Source: Vreelandella neptunia
GTDB taxonomy: Bacteria; Pseudomonadota; Gammaproteobacteria; Pseudomonadales; Halomonadaceae
Reading direction: 5' to 3'
Assembly: GCF_000712975.1 (NCBI RefSeq)
Contig: NZ_JHQL01000001.1
Span: forward strand, 949,352-1,013,351
DNA: 64,000 nucleotides
Part shown: piece by piece, positions 1 to 6,873 of the stretch
Numbering within the stretch: position 1 is the first letter of the stretch
How the letters are laid out: each line of letters opens with the position of its first letter
Notes under the pieces: generated by a model
The model's input: the letters and a program-made list of their open reading frames with translations, nothing else
Told to the model about the DNA's origin: nothing
Database searches by the model: none
Made by a program: the position numbers and the translations under genes

Positions 1-1228
1 GATGGATGAGCTGGAAGGACTTGGCTTTGGTGTCGTGGCATACGCCTGTACTACCTGTAACGGTATGTCCGGTGCGTTAGATCCGGTGATCCAGAAAGAA
101 ATTATTGATCGTGACCTATATGCCACGGCAGTACTTTCCGGTAACCGTAACTTCGATGGGCGCATTCACCCCTATGCGAAGCAGGCATTTTTGGCATCGC
201 CGCCCTTAGTGGTTGCTTACGCAATTGCGGGTACGATTCGCTTTGATATCGAGAAAGACGTACTGGGCACCGACCAAGACGGTAACCCAGTAACGCTGAA
301 AGATATCTGGCCCGACGATAGCGAAATCGATGCGATTGTGAAGGCTTCCGTGAAGCCGGAACAGTTCCGTCAAACCTATATCCCAATGTTTGACCTCGAC
401 AAGAGCGCACGCACCCAGGTGAGCCCGCTTTACGAATGGCGGCCCCAGAGCACCTATATTCGTCGCCCGCCCTATTGGGAAGGCAACATGGCTGCCGAGC
501 GTGGCTTGAAAGGCATGCGTCCGCTGGCGATCTTGCCGGACAATATCACCACTGACCATCTGTCGCCCTCTAACGCGATCATGATGGACAGTGCGGCTGG
601 CGAGTATCTGCACAAGATGGGCTTGCCTGAGGAGGACTTTAACTCCTACGCGACCCATCGCGGCGACCATTTGACGGCTCAGCGGGCGACCTTGGCCAAC
701 CCCAAGCTGTTTAATGAAATGGTGCACGACGAGCAGGGTAAAGTGTTGCAGGGGTCGCTGGCACGGGTTGAGCCAGAAGGCACTGTGACGCGGATGTGGG
801 AAGCCATTGAAACGTATATGGCACGTAAACAGCCGCTGATCATTATTGCTGGTGCGGATTATGGTCAGGGTTCCTCGCGTGACTGGGCGGCGAAAGGTGT
901 TGCGCTAGCGGGTGTTGAGGCGATTGTAGCTGAAGGGTTTGAGCGTATTCACCGCACCAACTTAATTGGTATGGGTGTGATGCCGCTGCAGTTTGAAGAA
1001 GGCACCACACGGAAAACCCTAGCGCTGGACGGTACGGAAGTCTTCGACGTAGAAGGTGTTCCTCAGCCTCGCGCAGAGCTGACGTTGGTTATTCATCGTC
1101 AAAGTGGTACCACTGAACGTGTGCCAGTGATCTGCCGCATTGATACTGCTGAAGAGGTCACGATCTACTCTGCCGGTGGGGTATTGCAGCGTTTCGCCCA
1201 GGATTTTCTTGAATCCACCACGGCGTAG
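1..1228 (+). CDS. acnD: Fe/S-dependent 2-methylisocitrate dehydratase AcnD, 3' part
   Basis: C-terminal 408 residues of an aconitase-superfamily enzyme; the gene begins upstream of the window. AcnD dehydrates 2-methylcitrate to 2-methylaconitate in the 2-methylcitrate cycle of propionate breakdown, in the cytoplasm. The visible part contains the CTTCNG motif (about residues 16-21) carrying cluster-ligating cysteines, and the swivel domain with the ADYGQGSSRDWAA motif (about residues 284-296). The directly following prpF gene separates AcnD from ordinary aconitase A, because AcnD needs PrpF to isomerise its product. A hairpin terminator follows the stop codon, so prpF may also have its own promoter. 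Family assignment is firm; the N-terminal domains cannot be judged. Confidence 0.92.
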   Translation, partial: MDELEGLGFGVVAYACTTCNGMSGALDPVIQKEIIDRDLYATAVLSGNRNFDGRIHPYAKQAFLASPPLVVAYAIAGTIRFDIEKDVLGTDQDGNPVTLKDIWPDDSEIDAIVKASVKPEQFRQTYIPMFDLDKSARTQVSPLYEWRPQSTYIRRPPYWEGNMAAERGLKGMRPLAILPDNITTDHLSPSNAIMMDSAAGEYLHKMGLPEEDFNSYATHRGDHLTAQRATLANPKLFNEMVHDEQGKVLQGSLARVEPEGTVTRMWEAIETYMARKQPLIIIAGADYGQGSSRDWAAKGVALAGVEAIVAEGFERIHRTNLIGMGVMPLQFEEGTTRKTLALDGTEVFDVEGVPQPRAELTLVIHRQSGTTERVPVICRIDTAEEVTIYSAGGVLQRFAQDFLESTTA

Positions 1229-1268
1229 CCAAGCAGGCGTGTAACGTGTAGCGCCAAGGCGATTAATG

Positions 1269-1302
1269 AAAGAGCCCGTCGCTAAGCGTCGGGCTCTTTT
1301 TT
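1269..1302 (+). terminator. Rho-independent terminator after acnD
   Basis: AGAGCCCG and CGGGCTCT form an 8-bp stem around a short loop, followed by a run of six T. It lies about 40 nt after the acnD stop. Confidence 0.75.
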
Positions 1303-1393
1303 CGGCATGCGGTTAGTGAACATGGTCATTGGAAAACGACATTGAGCATGGTCATTAGGCATCGTCATCGAAAATGGTTAGGGAGCGTTGTTT

Positions 1394-2572
1394 ATGTCTC
1401 ATGTTGCGCAAATTAGTATTCCCGCCACTTATATGCGAGGCGGCACCAGTAAAGGGGTGTTTTTTACCCTAAACGACTTGCCCGAGGCAGCGAGAGTGCC
1501 AGGAGAGGCGCGGGATAAGCTGCTCCTGAGGGTGATTGGAAGCCCCGACCCCTATGAAAAACAGATTGATGGGATGGGTGGGGCGACATCCAGCACGAGT
1601 AAAACGGTTATTCTTTCCAAGAGCGAGTCCGTGGATCACGATGTGGATTATCTATTTGGGCAAGTGTCTATTGATAAGCCGTTTGTAGATTGGAGCGGTA
1701 ACTGTGGCAACTTGTCAGCAGCTGTCGGCCCCTATGCAATTGCTAATGGGTTAATTGATCCCGCCAAGGTGCCGGAAAATGGTGTGGCTGAAGTGCGTAT
1801 TTGGCAGGTCAATATTGGTAAAACCATTGTGTCTCAAGTGCCTATTGTGAATGGTCAGGTGCAAGAGACCGGCGATTTTGAGCTGGATGGCGTGACCTTT
1901 CCTGCTGCAGAAATCCCCGTGGCTTTTATGGACCCTGCTGACGGTGAGGGGGCCATTTTCCCCACTGGCAACTTGGTAGATGAGTTGGAAGTGCCTGGGG
2001 TTGGCGTTTTAAAAGCGACGCTGATTAATGCAGGTATTCCCACCGTGTTTGTTAACGCCCAGGACATCGGCTATACCGGCTGTGAGTTACAAGAAGCGAT
2101 TAACAGCGATGCCAAGGCGCTTGCTATGTTCGAGACTATTCGTGCCCACGGCGCGGTGCGTATGGGATTGATTAAGCACGTTGATGAAGCGGCCAGCCGA
2201 CAGCATACGCCGAAGGTGGCTTTTGTTGCCCCACCGGCTAGCTATACCGCCTCCAGTGGTAAAGCGGTGAGTGCAGAAAATATCGATTTGGTGGTGAGAG
2301 CGCTTTCAATGGGTAAGCTGCATCATGCGATGATGGGCACTGCAGCGGTGGCGATTGGTGCAGCTGCCGCTATTCAAGGCACGCTGGTGAACTTAGCCGC
2401 AGGCGGAGATGAGCGGGAAGCGGTTACCTTTGGCCATCCTTCTGGCTCCTTGCGAGTCGGGGCCAAGGCAAGCCTAACGGACGGGCGTTGGCAGATAGAT
2501 CAAGCGGTGATGAGCCGTAGCGCACGGGTATTGATGGAAGGAGCGGTACGAATACCAGGCGATAGTTTTTAA
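1394..2572 (+). CDS. prpF: 2-methylaconitate isomerase PrpF
   Basis: PrpF converts the 2-methylaconitate isomer released by AcnD into the cis form used by aconitase B, completing the AcnD branch of the methylcitrate cycle. The protein is 392 residues, the usual size. The N-terminal PATYMRGGTSKGVFF segment is the family hallmark, and the SGNCGNLSAAVGPYAI segment around residue 105 carries an active-site cysteine; the fold is of the diaminopimelate-epimerase type. I chose the ATG at 1394 over an upstream in-frame TTG because AGGGAG lies nine bases before it. The terminator between acnD and prpF suggests partly independent expression. Confidence 0.93.
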   Translation: MSHVAQISIPATYMRGGTSKGVFFTLNDLPEAARVPGEARDKLLLRVIGSPDPYEKQIDGMGGATSSTSKTVILSKSESVDHDVDYLFGQVSIDKPFVDWSGNCGNLSAAVGPYAIANGLIDPAKVPENGVAEVRIWQVNIGKTIVSQVPIVNGQVQETGDFELDGVTFPAAEIPVAFMDPADGEGAIFPTGNLVDELEVPGVGVLKATLINAGIPTVFVNAQDIGYTGCELQEAINSDAKALAMFETIRAHGAVRMGLIKHVDEAASRQHTPKVAFVAPPASYTASSGKAVSAENIDLVVRALSMGKLHHAMMGTAAVAIGAAAAIQGTLVNLAAGGDEREAVTFGHPSGSLRVGAKASLTDGRWQIDQAVMSRSARVLMEGAVRIPGDSF

Positions 2573-2586
2573 TATCGCTTTTAAGC

Positions 2587-2668
2587 AGTGCTTAAGCACT
2601 AGTAATGTGTTGGCATGATGTAGTGGTTAAGAAATAGCAGTTAAGAGATAGCAGTTAAGAGATAGTGG
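2587..2668. repeat. Palindrome followed by 14-bp tandem triplication
   Basis: A perfect 14-nt palindrome AGTGCTTAAGCACT (2587-2600) is followed by three tandem 14-bp units at 2627-2640, 2641-2654 and 2655-2668, of the form TTAAGAGATAGCAG with one or two changes. They fill the gap between prpF and the convergent ComEA-like gene. No coding potential is seen. Confidence 0.8.
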
Positions 2669-2685
2669 CTATGCAGCCTTGATGA

Positions 2686-2715
2686 TAAAAGCCGCTTGGG
2701 TCTCCCAAGCGGCTT
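2686..2715 (-). terminator. Terminator for the ComEA-like gene
   Basis: A perfect stem AAGCCGCTTGGG / CCCAAGCGGCTT with a 3-nt loop. Read on the minus strand it is followed by TTTT, placing it downstream of the gene ending at 2762. Confidence 0.75.
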
Positions 2716-2761
2716 CAACCATTGCTTATAATAGCTATTACGTTAATTACTCGTACGTTAA

Positions 2762-3046
2762 TTACTCGGTAACTGTCACTTGATCACGCATGCGGTCAAC
2801 GGTGGCAGGGCCAATACCGCTAACCCGGGTGAGGTCATCTGCATCTGCAAACGCTCCATTGTTCTCGCGTTCTTCTATAATGGCTGCCGCACGGCTCGGG
2901 CCAATACCAGGTAGTTCAGCCAGCAGCTCCGCATCTGCCGTGTTCACATTAATGGGCGTTATATCCTGTGCTAAAGCAAGGCTTGATATGCCTAAGCTTA
3001 AGCTCAAAAATAGAGCAGCGAATAGTCCTTTGAGAGTTATTGGCAT
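2762..3046 (-). CDS. ComEA-family helix-hairpin-helix protein, secreted
   Basis: A 94-residue protein with a Sec signal peptide (about residues 1-26, cleavage after ALA before QDITP) and a single helix-hairpin-helix domain (about residues 32-92). The domain has the INVNTADAELLAELPGIG opening and a second SGIGPATVDRM hairpin, typical of ComEA DNA-binding domains. Such small periplasmic proteins bind incoming double-stranded DNA during natural transformation, though stand-alone copies also occur in bacteria not known to be competent. The gene is monocistronic with its own terminator. AAGAGGAT lies about eight bases before the ATG. The family is clear; a role in competence is inferred. Confidence 0.85.
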   Translation of the reverse strand: MPITLKGLFAALFLSLSLGISSLALAQDITPINVNTADAELLAELPGIGPSRAAAIIEERENNGAFADADDLTRVSGIGPATVDRMRDQVTVTE

Positions 3047-3138
3047 TATTAGTATCCTCTTGTTTTCCCTGGAGTCGCCTTACCATAGGTAATTATGTTA
3101 GGCAGTGAAATGTTGCGGTGGTTTGCATACGCAAAACA

Positions 3139-3202
3139 TTCCCTGTTGCTTCTATTCCCTATCCCATCTATTCCCTATCCCATCTATTCCCTGTTACTTC
3201 TA
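3139..3202. repeat. Four tandem 16-bp units
   Basis: Four head-to-tail 16-bp units fill part of the 306-bp gap between the ComEA-like gene and pyrF. The outer two are TTCCCTGTTGCTTCTA with one change, and the inner two are identical copies of TTCCCTATCCCATCTA. No spacers, so this is not CRISPR-like. No gene is seen in the rest of the gap. Confidence 0.85.
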
Positions 3203-3331
3203 GTTCTCTTTGCCTTGACTAAATTAATACGTTTATAGGATGAGTGCTGTAAGACATTAACGATGATTTTTGTAAGATTTTTGCTATCTGATAATGGTCA
3301 ATCGCCTACACAGCAAGGTGAAATTGGCTGT

Positions 3332-3337
3332 TATAAT
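3332..3337 (+). promoter_or_regulatory. Candidate -10 element of pyrF
   Basis: A consensus TATAAT lies upstream of pyrF, but no good -35 hexamer is seen 16-18 bp before it. A start site near 3344 would leave a very short leader before the ATG at 3353 and a more usual one before the GTG at 3368. Confidence 0.35.
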
Positions 3338-3352
3338 GTTGGGAAATGAAAA

Positions 3353-4066
3353 ATGGAGTTAAACGCAGTGTCTACTGATTCCCCTTTGATTATTGCTTTG
3401 GATTACTGCTCTCTTGACGCGGCTTTGTGCATGGCAGATCAGCTTGATCCTAAGCGCTGCCGGGTGAAGGTCGGTAAAGAGCTGTTTACGCGTAGTGGCC
3501 CTGCGGTGTTAGAAGCCTTGCATGGCCGTGGTTTTGAAATTTTCCTAGACTTAAAATTTCATGATATTCCGAATACCGTAGCAGGTGCGGTACAGGCAGC
3601 GGCAGAGCAAGGTGTCTGGATGGTTAACGTGCATGCGTCCGGTGGCCGTAAAATGATGGAGGCGGCCGCTAAGCGCTTAGATGACCATGGCTTAAACACG
3701 CATCTTATTGCCGTTACTGTGCTTACCAGTATGCAAGCTGAGGATTTAAGTGAGACGGGCATCGATGATACGCCAGAAGAGCATGTCTTACGTTTAGCAT
3801 CCTTAACGCAGCAGAGCGGATTAGGTGGGGTAGTGTGTTCAGCTCAAGAGGCGGCGCAAATTAAGTCGCTTTGTGGTAACGATTTCTTGAAAGTAACGCC
3901 AGGTATTCGGCCTAGCTTTGCTGCGGCTAATGATCAACAGCGAATTATGACACCCAGTGATGCAATGCGCGTTGGCAGTACTCACTTAGTGATTGGACGG
4001 CCAGTCACTCAAGCAGAAGAACCTATGGTGGCGCTTGCAGCTATAGAAGCTGAGCTGGAGGGCTGA
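3353..4066 (+). CDS. pyrF: Orotidine 5'-phosphate decarboxylase
   Basis: Last step of de novo UMP synthesis, decarboxylating OMP in the cytoplasm. The 237-residue TIM-barrel protein shows IIALDYC near the N-terminus, the catalytic [10 protein letters not shown] motif (about residues 66-75), the VNVHASGG segment, and the TPGIRP and VIGRPVTQA phosphate-binding motifs. The start is ambiguous: ATG 3353 or GTG 3368. GGAG lies nine bases before the GTG and the -10 box is only some 16 nt before the ATG, which favours the GTG (MSTDSPLII). The gene ends four bases before the end of lapB, which is on the other strand. In E. coli pyrF instead follows lapB in the same direction. Confidence 0.95.
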   Translation: MELNAVSTDSPLIIALDYCSLDAALCMADQLDPKRCRVKVGKELFTRSGPAVLEALHGRGFEIFLDLKFHDIPNTVAGAVQAAAEQGVWMVNVHASGGRKMMEAAAKRLDDHGLNTHLIAVTVLTSMQAEDLSETGIDDTPEEHVLRLASLTQQSGLGGVVCSAQEAAQIKSLCGNDFLKVTPGIRPSFAAANDQQRIMTPSDAMRVGSTHLVIGRPVTQAEEPMVALAAIEAELEG

Positions 4067-4070
4067 TTCA

Positions 4071-5267
4071 TTACTCGCCATCGACACCTGTAATAGGTTT
4101 AATGGTGCCCCAGCGTCGGCAGCTCGGGCACTGCCAAGCCAAGTTATCGCTTGCAAAGCCACATCGGCGGCAACGATGGCGAGGCTTGCCCTCTAAAAGA
4201 GCGTCGGTATGGTGCTTTAAAAGCAATAAGCGGGTGTCTGGCGGTGTTTTTCCACTTAGACGTTGGCTTTCATGATAAAGGTCGATTAAGTAATCGAGCC
4301 CTCCTAGACTGGGTGCCTCCCTTAACCATTCGCCCGTTCGTTCAATAGCGCTATCTACGCCATCTCGTTGATGAACGAGTTCTCCTAAAGCGATAATGAT
4401 GCTGGTGTACGGTGCTTGCCACAGCAGCCGATAAAGATGCGTTTCAAAGCCCTGAATGTCGTTATTACGCTCATAGGCATGCTGAAGGGCGGGTAGCATG
4501 GTGGGAATGTGAGCAATATCCTGTTGGGGAATATGGCTCAGTCGTTCAATGGCACGCGTGTAATGCCCATTATCCATCTCTAGCTCGGCAAGCAGTAATG
4601 TTGCGCGGACGCATCGCTCATCGAGTTGTAGTGCTTTTTTTAAGTGTTTGCGGGCGAGCGCTCTACTTGCTTGTTGTATCTCTTCCTGAGCGAGCTCACA
4701 TAGCCAGTGAGCAGCCGGGCGACGCATGCCAGGTTGTTGCTTTATCAATGATTGCGCCACGTCGAAGGCTTCTTGCCACTCTTTTTCGCGCTCAAGTAAA
4801 TCAATCAATAATCGTTTGGCTTCCTGACGATAGAGGTCACTGAGTGATTTGTCGAGAAGCGCTCTCAGCAGTCGCTGGGCACGGTCATGAACGCCTAACG
4901 CCATAAAATCGCGCGCTAGTTCAAGCTGCACATGTTCGTTCGTTATAGTGGAAAGGGCAGGGCGAGCCAGAAGGTTTTGATGAATCCTTACGGCTTTGTC
5001 GGCTTCACCACGTGCACGAAACAGCTTGCCTAGCGCGATATGGGTTTCTACCGTGTCGCTGTTGACATCTAGTGCGTTGATGAACGTGTTGATCGCTTCG
5101 TCGGGCTGCTCGTTAAGCAGATAGTTAAGCCCGACGAAGTACTCTTTCGATAAGCCTATCGTGCGCGAGGAAGGGGGGCGCAAGCGGCGGGATGTATAAC
5201 GAACACCCAGGCCAAAACCGATGGCGATGGCTGCCAATAGAACGCTTAGCAGCACGACATCGAACAT
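4071..5267 (-). CDS. lapB: Lipopolysaccharide assembly protein LapB
   Basis: Inner-membrane-anchored protein that, in E. coli, guides FtsH to degrade LpxC and so balances lipid A synthesis with phospholipid synthesis. Of 398 residues, one N-terminal membrane segment (about 3-21) is followed by cytoplasmic tetratricopeptide repeats (about 45-330) and a C-terminal rubredoxin-like metal site, with CRRCG and CPSCRRWG pairs (about 365-385). It follows lapA without a gap, as in other gammaproteobacteria, so the two are surely co-transcribed. Its 3' end almost touches convergent pyrF, with no terminator between, so the transcripts probably overlap. Confidence 0.92.
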   Translation of the reverse strand: MFDVVLLSVLLAAIAIGFGLGVRYTSRRLRPPSSRTIGLSKEYFVGLNYLLNEQPDEAINTFINALDVNSDTVETHIALGKLFRARGEADKAVRIHQNLLARPALSTITNEHVQLELARDFMALGVHDRAQRLLRALLDKSLSDLYRQEAKRLLIDLLEREKEWQEAFDVAQSLIKQQPGMRRPAAHWLCELAQEEIQQASRALARKHLKKALQLDERCVRATLLLAELEMDNGHYTRAIERLSHIPQQDIAHIPTMLPALQHAYERNNDIQGFETHLYRLLWQAPYTSIIIALGELVHQRDGVDSAIERTGEWLREAPSLGGLDYLIDLYHESQRLSGKTPPDTRLLLLKHHTDALLEGKPRHRCRRCGFASDNLAWQCPSCRRWGTIKPITGVDGE

Positions 5268-5573
5268 TTATGCCAGTTCCTTAAGCTCCTGGGTACGCAA
5301 GCGATCCAGCTCTTTTTGCTGCTGCTTATTATGGCGCTCGCTTCGAGCTAATTGCGCTTTAAGCCGTATATAAACGCCTAGCATGGCGAGCATGCCTAAA
5401 ATGACGCCAAGAGCTAACGTAGCCAGTAACCAAACCGAGAGGGACACAGGCGGTAGTTCTGCCCAGATCAGGTTTAAGGCGATAGTTTGTTGGTTGTTGA
5501 CGGCAAATAAAATACCTACCAGCAGAACAACCAGCAATATGATGGCCAGAATCAGCCCTTTGATCCAACGCAT
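5268..5573 (-). CDS. lapA: LapA family inner-membrane protein
   Basis: A 101-residue protein with two membrane segments (about residues 6-26 and 42-66) and a charged, probably coiled-coil C-terminal tail rich in Lys, Gln and Arg. LapA (YciS) works with LapB at the inner membrane in lipopolysaccharide assembly control; its exact job is less clear than that of LapB. The stop codon directly precedes the lapB ATG, indicating translational coupling. AGGAA lies six bases before the start. The 146-bp gap to ihfB shows no terminator. Confidence 0.88.
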   Translation of the reverse strand: MRWIKGLILAIILLVVLLVGILFAVNNQQTIALNLIWAELPPVSLSVWLLATLALGVILGMLAMLGVYIRLKAQLARSERHNKQQQKELDRLRTQELKELA

Positions 5574-5719
5574 GAGAGTTTCCTAGTCAGTGACATTCAT
5601 AATGGCTCTATTGTGTATTAGTCGTGGCGTGGCGTCATCCCGCATAAAGTAGGATAGCCCGATCATATCAACACTCTTGCTATTGACGACGCCAACGTTG
5701 CATAACCTTGGTAAGCTTA

Positions 5720-6016
5720 CTAATAGCCTAGTGCTCGGCTAGCATCTACCTGCTCACGAAGCTCCTTGCCAGGTTTAAAGTGCGGCACGTACTTACCATC
5801 CAAGTCGACTGGGTCTCCCGTTTTTGGGTTGCGCCCAGTACGCGGCTCTCGGTAGTGTAATGAAAAGCTGCCGAACCCTCGGATTTCAACACGCCCTCCA
5901 CTTGCAAGCGCATCGGTCATGTCGTCTAAAATAATACGCACCGCCGTTTCCACTTCTTTGGCGGATAGCTCCGGTTGACGCATCGCAATTTGTTCGATTA
6001 ATTCAGATTTGGTCAT
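5720..6016 (-). CDS. ihfB: Integration host factor subunit beta
   Basis: IHF-beta pairs with IHF-alpha to bend DNA sharply at specific sites in transcription, replication and recombination. At 98 residues it has the full HU/IHF fold: the N-terminal [10 protein letters not shown] dimerisation helices, the [21 protein letters not shown] beta arm with the intercalating proline (about residue 64), and the C-terminal PGKELREQV helix. AGGGAG lies seven bases before the ATG. In E. coli rpsA precedes ihfB; here rpsA is absent and a divergent sdhE gene occupies that place, so ihfB must use a promoter of its own. Confidence 0.95.
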   Translation of the reverse strand: MTKSELIEQIAMRQPELSAKEVETAVRIILDDMTDALASGGRVEIRGFGSFSLHYREPRTGRNPKTGDPVDLDGKYVPHFKPGKELREQVDASRALGY

Positions 6017-6079
6017 CGGTTGGCTCCCTGCGAACTTTAAAGGCCGTGACGCACGTGCGACCTCGATAACAGCAAGGTC

Positions 6080-6108
6080 AGCATACTGCGCATGGCAGCA
6101 TAAAACAA
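6080..6108 (-). promoter_or_regulatory. Candidate promoter of ihfB
   Basis: On the minus strand TTGTTT (6103-6108) and TATGCT (6080-6085) are separated by 17 bp, a plausible sigma-70 promoter about 64 nt before the ihfB start. No experimental support. Confidence 0.4.
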
Positions 6109-6221
6109 TTCAGATAAAACAAGGTACTAGAATGAATATCAGCATAGGCGAAGCAAGGCGCTGGCGCGACCCCGTGGCTTAGGTATACTGACAACTCATT
6201 TTGTAACTGGAGAGGCTGACG

Positions 6222-6515
6222 TTGAACGACGATACTTCCCCTGCAGCCATACTGCGCAAGCGCCTTTATTGGCATTCCCGTCGTGGCATGTGGGAGCTAG
6301 ATTTATTGCTGATTCCTTTTCTCGAGCACCGTTTTGATGGGCTGAGTGAGGACGAACAGCTAGCCTATCAGCGTTTAATTGAAGAAGAGGATCAAGACCT
6401 CTTTGGATGGCTGATGCGTCGTGAGTGGCCCGAGGAGCCATCGTTAAAGCGCATCGTGAAGATGATTGTGGACCATGCAGAAACTACCGATAACTCTGCT
6501 TATCGCACGCTCTAA
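6222..6515 (+). CDS. sdhE: FAD assembly factor SdhE
   Basis: Small cytoplasmic protein that promotes covalent attachment of FAD to the flavoprotein subunits of succinate dehydrogenase and fumarate reductase. Of 97 residues, the RGMWELD motif (residues 21-27) is the conserved RGxxE signature that contacts the flavoprotein. The start is a TTG: GGAGAGG lies six bases before it and no nearby in-frame ATG keeps the conserved N-terminal helix. It overlaps the downstream ygfX-like gene, an arrangement found across gammaproteobacteria. Confidence 0.9.
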   Translation: MNDDTSPAAILRKRLYWHSRRGMWELDLLLIPFLEHRFDGLSEDEQLAYQRLIEEEDQDLFGWLMRREWPEEPSLKRIVKMIVDHAETTDNSAYRTL

Positions 6516-6873
6516 AATACAGAGCGCTTTCCACGCTTTGCTGGCTGTTGGGTTATGTGCAATGGCGGCATGGCTGATAGGCTTATGGGTCGCGATACTA
6601 TCGGCTTTAGTCGCCTTGCTGTTGCTAAGCCGAGAGTATCGCTATCAACCTACGGGCGAGCTGAGGGTTGTAAAAAGCGACTATCAACTTAGTGCTCAGT
6701 GGTTGTCAGAAGAAGGTGAGCTTGAAAACGAACAACCGGTTAATGCGGACTACGTAGGACCTTGGTTAATCGGACTTCGAGTTGGGCCACAGAGACTTTG
6801 GCTATGGCCTGATAGCTTGCCAGCCCATAGCCAACGAGCGCTGAGGCGCTTATGCCATCGTCCTGGGCGATAG
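6475..6873 (+). CDS. YgfX-like (CptA-type) membrane protein
   Basis: A 132-residue protein with a hydrophobic stretch at about residues 15-50 that probably forms two closely spaced membrane helices, then a soluble C-terminal part with conserved-looking Trp residues (WLIGLRV and RLWLWPDSL). Position right after sdhE, with a 41-nt overlap, matches the YgfX/CptA family. In E. coli CptA has been described as the toxin of the CptAB (YgfX/SdhE) pair acting on cytoskeletal proteins, though the SdhE role of the partner complicates that view. I chose the ATG at 6475 over a TTG at 6466. The 3' end overlaps convergent nadB by 24 nt. Assignment rests on context and topology more than on residues. Confidence 0.7.
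   Translation: MQKLPITLLIARSKIQSAFHALLAVGLCAMAAWLIGLWVAILSALVALLLLSREYRYQPTGELRVVKSDYQLSAQWLSEEGELENEQPVNADYVGPWLIGLRVGPQRLWLWPDSLPAHSQRALRRLCHRPGR

Noticed and set aside
206..727. 173-residue minus-strand frame in acnD
   Set aside because: It is antisense to a clearly conserved enzyme and resembles no known protein.
3139..3202. CRISPR-like array
   Set aside because: The units are only 16 bp, lie head to tail without spacers, and no cas gene is present.
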